Positions 9,374-17,933 of a stretch of 64,000 nucleotides of DNA are shown here, piece by piece. The notes beneath the pieces were generated by a model that was not told the DNA's origin, made no database searches, and worked only from the letters and a program-made list of their open reading frames with translations. Within the stretch, counting starts at the first letter, position 1. Every line of letters begins with the position of its first letter. This DNA comes from Paramagnetospirillum magnetotacticum MS-1 (GTDB lineage Bacteria > Pseudomonadota > Alphaproteobacteria > Rhodospirillales > Magnetospirillaceae), in the NCBI RefSeq assembly GCF_000829825.1, contig NZ_JXSL01000030.1, forward strand, positions 441,501-505,500. The letters run 5' to 3'. The translations under genes and the position numbers were made by a program.

Positions 9374-10738
9374 TTAGCGCCCGAACTTCATACCGGGGGG
9401 CAAAAGGCCGCCGATGCCGTGACGCATCAGCCCCTTCTGACCCAGCTTGCCGACCTTTTTCATCATGTCGGCCATCTGCTGATACTGCTTGAGCAGCTTG
9501 TTGACGTCCTGGACCTCGACCCCGGCACCGGCGGCGATGCGCTTCTTGCGCGACGCCTTGATCAGGTCGGGGTTCTTGCGCTCGGCCTTGGTCATGGACG
9601 TGATGATCGCTTCCTGACGGGCGACCATCTTGTTGTCGATATTGGCGTCCTTCAGGGCTCCGGCCATCTTGCCGATGCCGGGCAGCATGCCGAGGATGCC
9701 CTTCAAGTCACCCATCTTGCGCACCTGGGCGAATTGCTTGCGCATGTCGTCCAGGTCGAACTTGCCCTTCTCCATGCGCTTGGCAAGGCGTTCGGCTTCT
9801 TCCTGGTCCAGGGTCTCCATGGCCTTCTCGACCAGGCCGACCACGTCGCCCATGCCGAGAATGCGCCCGGCGATGCGATCCGGGTGGAAGACTTCCAGCG
9901 CGTCGAGCTTTTCACCGGCGCCCAGGAACTTGATGGGCCGCCCGGTGATGGCGCGCATGGACAGCGCCGCGCCGCCACGGGCGTCGCCGTCGATACGGGT
10001 GAGAACGATGCCGGTGACACCGACCTTCTCGTTGAATTCGCGCGCCAGGGTAACGGCGTCCTGGCCGACCATGGCATCGGTGACCAGCAGGGTCTCGGTG
10101 GGCTTGGCGGCGTCGCGCACGGCGGCGACCTCGGCCATCAGCTCCTGATCGATATGCAGGCGGCCAGCGGTATCGAGGATGACGACGTCGTAGCCTTCCT
10201 TGCGGCCCACATCGAGCGCCCGCTTGGAGATGGCCACCGGCATCTCGCCCATGACGATGGGCAAGCTGCCCACTTCGGCCTGTCCGGCCAGAATCTGCAA
10301 TTGCTGCTGAGCGGCGGGACGGTAGACGTCCAGCGAGGCCAACAGGACCTTCTTCTTCTCTTTCTTGAGCTTCAGCGCGATCTTGGCCGAAGTGGTGGTC
10401 TTGCCCGACCCCTGAAGGCCGACCATCAGGATGACCACGGGCGGCACGGCATTGAGGTTAAGCTCGGTGCCCTTGGTGCCCAAAGTGGCGATCAGCTCGT
10501 CATGGACGATCTTGACCACCATCTGGCCGGGAGAGACCGACTTGATCACCTCGGCGCCGACAGCGCGGGCCTTGACCCGGCCGATGAACTCCTTGACCAC
10601 GGAGAGCGCAACGTCGGCCTCGAGCAGGGCGACGCGGACCTCGCGCAGGGCATCGGTGACGTCGGCTTCCGACAGGGCGCCACGGCCCGTCAGCTTCTCG
10701 AACACCTTACCCAGTCTTGAGCTCAAGCTCTCGAACAT
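9374..10738 (-). CDS. ffh: Signal recognition particle protein Ffh
   Basis: 454 residues. Ffh binds SRP RNA and signal sequences and docks ribosomes to FtsY at the membrane. Domains in order: N helical bundle (1-85, MFESLSSRLGKVFEKLTGRG), G domain with P-loop GLQGSGKTTTSAK, then DVYRPAAQQQL, DTAGR and TRIDGDARGGAALS, and a methionine-rich M domain from about residue 300 ending GGLLPPGMKFGR. Its RNA partner gene is also in this window, at 35241-35334 on the same strand. Upstream, the deaD spacer contains a REP-like palindrome. Confidence 0.98.
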   Translation of the reverse strand: MFESLSSRLGKVFEKLTGRGALSEADVTDALREVRVALLEADVALSVVKEFIGRVKARAVGAEVIKSVSPGQMVVKIVHDELIATLGTKGTELNLNAVPPVVILMVGLQGSGKTTTSAKIALKLKKEKKKVLLASLDVYRPAAQQQLQILAGQAEVGSLPIVMGEMPVAISKRALDVGRKEGYDVVILDTAGRLHIDQELMAEVAAVRDAAKPTETLLVTDAMVGQDAVTLAREFNEKVGVTGIVLTRIDGDARGGAALSMRAITGRPIKFLGAGEKLDALEVFHPDRIAGRILGMGDVVGLVEKAMETLDQEEAERLAKRMEKGKFDLDDMRKQFAQVRKMGDLKGILGMLPGIGKMAGALKDANIDNKMVARQEAIITSMTKAERKNPDLIKASRKKRIAAGAGVEVQDVNKLLKQYQQMADMMKKVGKLGQKGLMRHGIGGLLPPGMKFGR

Positions 10739-10884
10739 GATCCGTCCATAAACGATTACACGCCGGTGCGCGACACTCGCGGACCAGCGGGCCTCCTCGG
10801 AGGCGGGAATCTCCAGAAATCTGAAGAGGGTGGGGTTTTAGTCCGATGCAGGCACAAGAGTCAACAGGAGATGCATCCTCACCT

Positions 10885-10972
10885 CGTCACCCCGGCTCTT
10901 TAAGCCGGGGGCCGGGACCACGGAAACGTCGGTTCCGCGACTCCTGGATCCCGGCTCAAGGCCGGGATGACG
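10885..10972. repeat. Alphaproteobacterial GTCATCCCGG palindromic repeat, copy A
   Basis: An 88-bp element with terminal arms CGTCACCCCGGC and GCCGGGATGACG, containing the motif CTCCTGGATCCCGGCTCAAG before the right arm. Related copies occur at 35140-35219 and 37824-37920. It lies between the 3' end of the deaD-like gene and the 5' side of ffh. Confidence 0.85.
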
Positions 10973-10978
10973 ACGGAA

Positions 10979-12757
10979 TTAGGCCCGCTCGGGCTTGCCC
11001 TTGCGGTGGCCGTCCTTCTTATCCTTCCAGGGCGCCTTGGGCTTTTGCCCCAAGGGCTTGACCCCGGCGGGAGGACGGGGGCGGTCGTCGGGGCGGGCAG
11101 GCTTGGGACCGGCGGCGGGCTCGGCGGAATGCTCGGCCAGACGTTCGATGCGCACTTCGGCCTTCTCGATCTGGCGCAGCGCGATGGCGAAGCGGTCGGC
11201 ATGGGCGGCGTCGATCTCGAAGCGGGTTTCGCGCTCGAAGATGCGGATGGCGCCGATCTCGGCCTTGGTGACCTTGCCCTGGCGGCAGATCATGGGGATC
11301 AGCCAGCGCGGATCGGCATTCTTTTGCCGCCCGATATTCATGCGGAACCACACCGAGCCGCCGGGCAGTCCGGGACCCTTGCCCTCGCGCGGCGGACGCG
11401 GTTCGCGCTCGCGGTGCTCTCTCGGCTCACGCGTGGGCGAGCCGGGGCCGGGATCGAACACTTCTTCCGCTGCGGGCAGGTGGGACCGGTACATGCGCAC
11501 CAATGCGGCGGCAATGTCCTCGGCCGGGCGTTCGGCCAGCAGGGCGCGGGCCATGGCCAGATCGTCCTCGGTATTCTCCTCGGCCAGCAAGGGGCTGGTC
11601 AGCAGGCGCTCCTGGTCCAGCTTGCGGATGTCGTCGGCCGAGGGCGCGCCGCTCCAGATGGCCTGGACGCCGGCGGTCTGCAACAGCATGTCGGCCTTGC
11701 GCCGCCGGGACAGCAGCACGAGCAGGACGCTGACGCCCTTCTTGCCAGCGCGCCCCGTTCGGCCCGAGCGATGCTGCAGGGTCTGGGCGTTCTGGGGCAG
11801 TTCGGCATGGATGACCAGCCCCAGATTGGGCAGATCGATACCGCGCGCCGCCACATCGGTCGCGACACACACACGGGCGCGGCCGTCGCGCAGCGCCTGA
11901 AGCGCGTTGTTGCGCTCGTTCTGGCCCAACTCGCCCGACAGAGCCACGGCGGCAAAGCCGCGTTCCAGCAAGATGGCCTGAAGATGGCGCACGGAATCGC
12001 GGGTGTTGCAAAACACCATGGCGGTGGGCGACTCGAAATAGCGCAGCAGATTGACCACCGCATGCTCGATCTCGTTGGGCGCCACGCGCACGGCGCGATA
12101 TTCGATATCGGCATGACCCTGGGTTCCCGCCGAGACGGCGATACGCCAGGCATTGCGCTGATAGCGCTTGGCCATGGCGACGATGCCGTGGGGAAGCGTC
12201 GCCGAAAAGAGAAGGGTGCGCCGCTCCTGGGGCGTGGCTTCCAGGATGAATTCAAGATCCTCGCGAAAGCCGAGGTCCAGCATCTCATCGGCTTCGTCCA
12301 GCACCACCGCCTTCAGACGGTTGATGCGCAAGCCTCCGCGCTCGAGATGGTCGCGCAGACGACCGGGGGTGCCCACCACGATATGAGCGCCCTGGCCCAG
12401 TGAGCGCTGCTCGGCCCGGGGATCCATGCCGCCGACGCAGGAGACGACGCGGGCACCGGCATGTTCGTACAGCCAGGAAAGCTCGCGATGAACCTGAAGC
12501 GCCAGTTCGCGGGTGGGGGCCACGATCAGGGCCAGAGGCTCGGCCGCAGGCTCCAGCGTGAAGGCGTCGCCCAGCAAGGTATCGGCCATGGCCAGGCCAT
12601 AGGCCACCGTCTTGCCCGAGCCGGTCTGGGCCGAGACCAGCAGATCGCGCCCCATGGCGCCGGGTTCGAGGACCGCTTCTTGAACGTCGGTGGGATCGGT
12701 GTAGTCGCGCTCGGTCAGAGCCTTGAGCAGCGGATGACCCGCGGGAAAGAAATCCAT
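10979..12757 (-). CDS. DEAD-box ATP-dependent RNA helicase (DeaD/CsdA-DbpA type)
   Basis: 592 residues. RecA-like domain 1 carries the P-loop AQTGSGKT, PTRELALQ, the motif-II DEADEML and SAT (FSATLP). Domain 2 carries TDVAARGIDLP and HRSGRTGRAGKKG. From about residue 470, GSVWFRMNIGRQKNADPRW through FEIDAAHADRF matches the DbpA-type RNA-binding domain, and the tail is basic. Such proteins remodel structured RNA in ribosome assembly or cold adaptation; the exact target is not readable from sequence. No strong Shine-Dalgarno precedes ATG 12757. The divergent neighbour is the type I secretion operon. Confidence 0.93.
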   Translation of the reverse strand: MDFFPAGHPLLKALTERDYTDPTDVQEAVLEPGAMGRDLLVSAQTGSGKTVAYGLAMADTLLGDAFTLEPAAEPLALIVAPTRELALQVHRELSWLYEHAGARVVSCVGGMDPRAEQRSLGQGAHIVVGTPGRLRDHLERGGLRINRLKAVVLDEADEMLDLGFREDLEFILEATPQERRTLLFSATLPHGIVAMAKRYQRNAWRIAVSAGTQGHADIEYRAVRVAPNEIEHAVVNLLRYFESPTAMVFCNTRDSVRHLQAILLERGFAAVALSGELGQNERNNALQALRDGRARVCVATDVAARGIDLPNLGLVIHAELPQNAQTLQHRSGRTGRAGKKGVSVLLVLLSRRRKADMLLQTAGVQAIWSGAPSADDIRKLDQERLLTSPLLAEENTEDDLAMARALLAERPAEDIAAALVRMYRSHLPAAEEVFDPGPGSPTREPREHREREPRPPREGKGPGLPGGSVWFRMNIGRQKNADPRWLIPMICRQGKVTKAEIGAIRIFERETRFEIDAAHADRFAIALRQIEKAEVRIERLAEHSAEPAAGPKPARPDDRPRPPAGVKPLGQKPKAPWKDKKDGHRKGKPERA

Positions 12758-13065
12758 GGAGAGGGGGGTGCTTTCTTCGAAAATAGGGGGAGGCCCGGCC
12801 TGGATGGGGGCTGATATCCCGTGCTTTGCGCCGATGGGCGCAAAGCGACGCGGTCAGATATCACGATTCGTCCTTGCGTGCTCAAGAATATCGATCCGCC
12901 CTGGGGGCAGCCCAGCCCTGCACCCTCGGATGGATGGGCGATCAATAGAGTAATTACAATGTTATAGGCCTCACTCCTTCACTAAACTTTCAGACTCTGT
13001 CTGCGATAGTGCCAAGGTGAGCCAATGCGTTTGGCGTGAGGGGGCATGCTTTGTCCGGTAGGATA
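12758..13065. other. 308-nt divergent intergenic region with a nested hairpin
   Basis: This separates the deaD-like gene (minus) and the TolC-like gene (plus). It holds a nested dyad at 12812-12863: inner stem CTTTGCGCC-N4-GGCGCAAAG and outer arms TGATATC/GATATCA. It also holds an AT-rich stretch (about 12946-12975, including TAATTACAATGTTATAG), a plausible promoter zone for the secretion operon. I see no ORF with coding character. Confidence 0.5.
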
Positions 13066-14523
13066 GTGTTTCGCAACGCGGTTCTGGGGGTGAGCGCGGC
13101 GGCTTTGCTGTCGGCGTGTTCCGTCATGCCCGAGGATCTGGCCGAGATCCGCGCCGATATCAACCGCCACGCCGAATCCCTACCCCAGGACGTGCTGAAA
13201 CGGCCTCTCTCCGTCGAGGACGCCATGAAACTGGCCGTCGCCCATAATCTCGACGCCAGGGTCAAGGAACTGGAGGAGGTGCTGGCGGCGGGCAAGGCCG
13301 ATCTGTCGCTCTTCGCCATGCTGCCCGAACTGGCCGCCAAGGGGAATTGGTCCAAGCGCAATCCCAAGAAGGCCACCACGTCCAAGGACCTGTCCACCGG
13401 AACCGTGGCCAATTACAGCACCGGCGAGGATTCCATCAGCCGCACCGGCGATCTGACCGCGTCATGGAATCTGGTGGATTTCGGCATCGCCCTGGTCCGC
13501 GCCGATCAGGAAGAGGACAAGATGATCCTGGCGGCGGAAAAGCGTCGCCGCGCCCAGCATCTGCTGATCCAGGACGTGCAGGCCGCCTATTGGAAGGCGG
13601 TGATCAACGAATTCGCCAACCGCAAATACCATTCCCTGGAATCCCGGCTGGTCAAGTCGGTGGAAGACGCCGAGACCGCCGAGCGCACCAAGGTGGGCGA
13701 CCCCATGCAGATGCTGGGGCATCAGCGCGCCATCGTCGATACCATGCGCCAGATCGCCGAACTGCAACGCCAGACCTCCACCGCCAAGGCCGATCTGGCC
13801 GGGTTCATGGGCGTGCCGTCCTCCTCGGCTTTCGAGCTGGCCGAGTTGAAGGACGATTCCTTCCTGTCGGCGGAAGACCCGGAGCAAAACGTCGAGGCCA
13901 TGGAGGCCGTGGCGCTGGCCAACCGCCCCGAGTTGAAGAGCGAGGAGGTGCAGTTCCGCATCGACCGCAACGATATCCGCACCGAATTGCTGAAGACGCT
14001 TCCGGGCATCGGCCCCTTCATGGGCGGCCACTACGATTCCAACAGCTTCATCAAGTACAATGCCTGGGCCGATGCCGGGACTCATATGGCCTGGAATCTG
14101 GTGGATATCTTGACCGCGCCCAAGCGCGTCGCCAATGCCAAGAACACCGCCGAGACCACGCGGGCCCGGCGTCTGGCCATGGGCATGGCGGTGCTGACCC
14201 AGGTGCATGTGGCCGATATCCAGTATCGTCATGCCTTGAAGGAATACCGCCTGACCGAGCAGATGGCCGCCATCGACCGCCGAATCACCGGCCTGGCCGC
14301 CAAGTCCAAACAGGCGGGCAGCGGCAGCGCCATGGAGGAGATCAAGGCGGAAGCGGCGGGCATGCTGTCCACGCTGCGCCGTTTCATCCTCTATTCCGAT
14401 CTGCAAGGCGCCAAGGCACGCCTCAAGGCGGCCCAGGGCATCGACCACGCCCCGCCTTCCGAGACCTTCACCGACACCCCGCCGCCAGAGACCACCGCCG
14501 ATGCTGCCCCTCAGGCCGGTTGA
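13066..14523 (+). CDS. TolC-family outer-membrane efflux lipoprotein of a type I secretion system
   Basis: About 485 residues from GTG 13066, chosen because GGTAGGA precedes it and it begins a lipoprotein signal (VFRNAVLGVSAAALLSAC); an upstream GTG at 13036 would add ten residues. The outer-membrane-factor pattern is seen in PLSVEDAMKLAVAHNLD, in long alternating coiled-coil helices (about 170-300 and 390-460) and in the strand segments SWNLVDFG and AWNLVDIL, which mark the internal duplication. It would form the outer-membrane conduit for the ABC exporter and adaptor encoded downstream. It overlaps the ABC gene by 23 nt. A proline/threonine-rich C-terminal tail is present. Confidence 0.88.
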   Translation: MFRNAVLGVSAAALLSACSVMPEDLAEIRADINRHAESLPQDVLKRPLSVEDAMKLAVAHNLDARVKELEEVLAAGKADLSLFAMLPELAAKGNWSKRNPKKATTSKDLSTGTVANYSTGEDSISRTGDLTASWNLVDFGIALVRADQEEDKMILAAEKRRRAQHLLIQDVQAAYWKAVINEFANRKYHSLESRLVKSVEDAETAERTKVGDPMQMLGHQRAIVDTMRQIAELQRQTSTAKADLAGFMGVPSSSAFELAELKDDSFLSAEDPEQNVEAMEAVALANRPELKSEEVQFRIDRNDIRTELLKTLPGIGPFMGGHYDSNSFIKYNAWADAGTHMAWNLVDILTAPKRVANAKNTAETTRARRLAMGMAVLTQVHVADIQYRHALKEYRLTEQMAAIDRRITGLAAKSKQAGSGSAMEEIKAEAAGMLSTLRRFILYSDLQGAKARLKAAQGIDHAPPSETFTDTPPPETTADAAPQAG

Positions 14524-16519
14524 ACTGGAAGGCCTCGACGACAAGGCCGCGGCCGTTTCCGCCTGCCTGCGTTCCATGGGCCATGCGGTGGCGGCGACCG
14601 CGCTCAAGGATTCCTACCAGATGGCCAGTGCCGACGCCGCCGAGGCGCCGTGGATCACCGCGCTGTCGCGCTATGGCTTCGCCGCCCATGTGGAAGACGG
14701 GGTCAATCCCGCCAAATTGTCCGCCGATCTCTTTCCCTGCGTGGTCCTTGGGCCCGGCGAGCCACGCTCCCTGATCATGCGGCCCGTCGAGAGCCAAGCC
14801 TGCCGGGTTCTCTTCATCCGGCCCCGCCTGGACCGCGAGGATTCGGCGCTGCCCACCTCGTGGACCGCCATGCTGGCCTCTTGGAAGCCCATGGTGGTGC
14901 GCGCCGGACTGGCGGGAATGCTGGCCAATATGCTGGCCCTGGCCGCGCCCATCTTTTCCGCCCAGGTCTATGACCGGGTTCTGCCCCACGGATTGCTCAA
15001 TTCCCTGGCGGTGATGGTGCTGATGTTCCTGGGCGCAGCCCTGTTCGAGCAGGTGTTCCGCCGCCTGCGCGCCCTGTTCGTGGAAGACGCGCTGCACGAA
15101 GGCAATATCCGCCTGGCCATGGACATGCACCGGCGCATCCTGGAAACCCGCTTCGACGGCGCGGCGGCGCCTTCGGGCCATCTGATGCGCATGCTCCAGG
15201 ATTTCGATTCCATCCGCGACGGCTTGGGCGCGGCGGCGGTATCGCTGCTGGCTGATCTGCCTTTCATGCTGCTGTTCTTGCTGGGCCTGTTTCTGTGCGA
15301 TCCGGTGATCGCGCTTTCGGTCCTGGGTCTCAATCTGCTGGTGGCTTTGGGCACCTTGCTGGCCATTCACCGCCAGAAGCTGCTGTACAAGGAATTGTCG
15401 GGCGCCGCCAGCCAGCGCGCCCAGGCGGCGCAGGAATCCTTCTCCGATCCCGAAACCGTGCGGCGCGTCGGCGCCAGCGCCTATCTCCAGGCAAAGTTCC
15501 GACACGGCACCGCCCTTTACGCCGCCACGGCGCGCGCCATCCGTACCCTTTCGGCGGCGCGCGGCAATATCTCCATGCTGGCCCAGAACATGGCTCTGCT
15601 GCTGGCGGTGGGTCTGGGGGCATGGCGGGCGGTGGACGGCGGCATGAGCGCCGGTGTGATCCTGGCCGCCACCATGCTGGCCACCCGCTTTACCGGCGCG
15701 GCCATGCAGATGGTGTCGGTGGTGCCCCAGGCCCTGTCGGCGGTGGCTTCGCTGGAGGCCTTGCGCACCGTCACCGGGCGGCCCACCGAGCGGCCCGCCG
15801 GGTCGTCGCTCATTCACCGTCCCGTTTCGCGCGGCGGTCTGGTCATCGAGGCGGTGACCGCGCGCTATCCCGGCGCCTTCAATCCCGCCCTGGATGCCAT
15901 CACCCTGGATCTGGAGCCGGGATCGCGTCTGGCGGTGATCGGACCTTCGGGTTCGGGCAAGACCACCTTGGAAAAGGTGCTGTCAGGCATCATCCGCCCC
16001 GCATCGGGCCGGGTGCTGCTGGACGGCGTTGACATCACCCTGATCGATCCTTCGGACCTGCGCCGCCATATGGCGGTCTGCCCCCAGACTCCGCCGCTTT
16101 ATTCCGGGACGCTTCGCAACAATCTGTGCTTCGACGGGCTGATCTCGGACGAACAGATGATCGCCATGATGAACATGCTGGGAGCGGGCGGAATCATGCC
16201 CATGGGCATGGGGCTGGACTTCCAGGTGGTCGAAGGTGGCCGCAACCTGTCGGGCGGCCAACGCCAGATCGTCGCCCTGGCCCGCACCCTTTTGCGCGGC
16301 GCGGCGGTCACCATCTTGGACGAACCCACCGCCTTCCTCGACGAAATGTCGGAGAAGCGGGCCATCGCCGGAATCCATCAGGCCGTGGGCAACCGCTCCC
16401 TGGTGGTCATCTCGCATCGGCCCGCCGTGGTGGCCCTGGCCGCCAAGGTGGCCCGCCTCGACCGGGGAAAGCTTCTCGATGTCAGTCGCCGACAGGCGGC
16501 CCCGGCGGGAGGCTCCTGA
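14501..16519 (+). CDS. Type I secretion ABC exporter (PrtD/LapB-like permease-ATPase)
   Basis: 672 residues. Residues about 1-125 resemble a degenerate C39-peptidase-like domain without the usual catalytic cysteine context, as in exporters of RTX proteins. Next comes a six-helix ABC transmembrane region (about 135-410) beginning MVVRAGLAGMLANMLALAAP, then an ATPase with Walker A GPSGSGKT, Q-loop CPQTPPL, signature LSGGQRQ, Walker B VTILDEPTA and H-loop SHR. After Walker B the D-loop reads FLDEMSE rather than the usual SALD. It would energise one-step export through the TolC-like channel, and is translationally linked to both neighbours. Confidence 0.92.
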   Translation: MLPLRPVELEGLDDKAAAVSACLRSMGHAVAATALKDSYQMASADAAEAPWITALSRYGFAAHVEDGVNPAKLSADLFPCVVLGPGEPRSLIMRPVESQACRVLFIRPRLDREDSALPTSWTAMLASWKPMVVRAGLAGMLANMLALAAPIFSAQVYDRVLPHGLLNSLAVMVLMFLGAALFEQVFRRLRALFVEDALHEGNIRLAMDMHRRILETRFDGAAAPSGHLMRMLQDFDSIRDGLGAAAVSLLADLPFMLLFLLGLFLCDPVIALSVLGLNLLVALGTLLAIHRQKLLYKELSGAASQRAQAAQESFSDPETVRRVGASAYLQAKFRHGTALYAATARAIRTLSAARGNISMLAQNMALLLAVGLGAWRAVDGGMSAGVILAATMLATRFTGAAMQMVSVVPQALSAVASLEALRTVTGRPTERPAGSSLIHRPVSRGGLVIEAVTARYPGAFNPALDAITLDLEPGSRLAVIGPSGSGKTTLEKVLSGIIRPASGRVLLDGVDITLIDPSDLRRHMAVCPQTPPLYSGTLRNNLCFDGLISDEQMIAMMNMLGAGGIMPMGMGLDFQVVEGGRNLSGGQRQIVALARTLLRGAAVTILDEPTAFLDEMSEKRAIAGIHQAVGNRSLVVISHRPAVVALAAKVARLDRGKLLDVSRRQAAPAGGS

Positions 16520-16520
16520 G

Positions 16521-17906
16521 ATGGCCTCGCCCCCCATGGACAGTTTCCGCTCGCCTATCCACGGCATCGCGCCCAAGCTGACGCCGCCGTCCGCCTCCTG
16601 GCTGCTGGTGTGGTCGGCCCTGGCCTTCGCCGTTCTGGTGGGGGGATCGGCCGTGCTGGAGATCGACGAGGTGGTGACGGCCCCGGCGCGCATCGAGCCC
16701 TCCAGCCAAGTGCGCCATGTCCAGCATTTCGAGGGCGGCACCATCTCAGAGGTGCTGGTCCATGAGGGAACCTTGGTGGCCGAGGGCGACGTCCTGGTCC
16801 GCCTGATCAACAGCCAGGGGGCGGGCGATCTGGCCGACAAGCGGGCCCGCTGGTCGGCCTTCCATGCCCGCGCCGCCCGGCTGCGCGCCGATCTGGATAA
16901 CATCACCGACATCAAATGGCCGCGCGACATCGACATCGATGCCGAGACCAGAAAACGCGAGACGGCCATTCATGCTGAGCGCCTCTCCCACCGCGCCCAG
17001 CAGGCCACGGTGATCATGCGCGAGATCGAGCGGCGGCGCCGCGAAGTGGTGGAGACCGAGACCAAGGTCACCGGATTGTCCCGCGCCCAGGCCAAGGGCG
17101 GCGAGGAGATGCGCATCAAGAAAAAGGCCTATGATTCCGGCGTGGTGGGCAATCAGGAGATCGTCAAGCTGGAGCGCGAGCAGTTGATGCTCGACACCGA
17201 AGTCTCCACGGCGCGCGACTCCATCTCGCGCCTCAAGGCCCAGATGAGCGAGGCCGAGGCCCGGCTTTCCGAGTTCGAAAAGGGCTGGCGCGCCGGGGTT
17301 CTGGACGAAACCGGCAAGGTGGAGGCCGAATTGGCGGCGCTGAAAGCCACCATGGAGGTGGCGACCGACCGGGAATCCCGCTCGGAAATCCGCTCGCCCG
17401 TGCGTGGCATCGTCAAGATGAGCGCCATCGCCAGCGTGGGCCAGGTGGCCAAGCCAGGCGACACCTTGATGGATATCGTGCCCGTGGACGACACACTGGT
17501 GGTGGAGGCCAAGGTTCCGCCCCAGGATATCGGCCATCTGCGCCCCGGTCTTGCCGCCTCGGTGCGTCTGTCGGCCTATGACCAGTTCCGCTTCGGCGCC
17601 CTGCCCGGCCGCGTGGTGATGGTGGGTGCCGATTCCTTCGAGGAAACCAAGGGCGTCACCACCGCCACCTATTACAAGGTGCTGATTCACGCCGACAAGG
17701 CCGAACTGCTGGACGGCAAGGGCGTGGCCTGGCCGGTGCGCTCCGGCATGGCGGGAACCGCCTCCATCGTCATCGGGGCCAAGTCCATCTTACGTATGGT
17801 TCTCGACCCGCTGCTGCGCAATGACATGATTTTTTCGCTGAATTCGTTCAAACTGAATTGGCCGGTACGGTCCGATTCTCCCAGAACAGGGAGTGGGGGG
17901 CCGTGA
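16521..17906 (+). CDS. HlyD-family membrane-fusion (adaptor) protein
   Basis: 461 residues from ATG 16521, preceded by GGGAGG and located 1 nt after the ABC gene stop. The same frame is open far upstream through the ABC gene, but only this start gives a normal HlyD. A short cytoplasmic tail is followed by one TM segment (about 28-48, WLLVWSALAFAVLVGGSAVL), a split lipoyl half (VQHFEGGTISEVLVHEGTLV), a long coiled-coil hairpin (about 95-285) and the returning half RSEIRSPVRGIVKM. The C-terminal part contains VEAKVPPQDIGHLRPGL and YDQFRFGALPGRV, typical of T1SS adaptors. It bridges the ABC exporter and outer-membrane channel. Confidence 0.93.
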   Translation: MASPPMDSFRSPIHGIAPKLTPPSASWLLVWSALAFAVLVGGSAVLEIDEVVTAPARIEPSSQVRHVQHFEGGTISEVLVHEGTLVAEGDVLVRLINSQGAGDLADKRARWSAFHARAARLRADLDNITDIKWPRDIDIDAETRKRETAIHAERLSHRAQQATVIMREIERRRREVVETETKVTGLSRAQAKGGEEMRIKKKAYDSGVVGNQEIVKLEREQLMLDTEVSTARDSISRLKAQMSEAEARLSEFEKGWRAGVLDETGKVEAELAALKATMEVATDRESRSEIRSPVRGIVKMSAIASVGQVAKPGDTLMDIVPVDDTLVVEAKVPPQDIGHLRPGLAASVRLSAYDQFRFGALPGRVVMVGADSFEETKGVTTATYYKVLIHADKAELLDGKGVAWPVRSGMAGTASIVIGAKSILRMVLDPLLRNDMIFSLNSFKLNWPVRSDSPRTGSGGP

Positions 17907-17933
17907 TGTCCGGTCTTCGGGAGAAGTGCTGCC

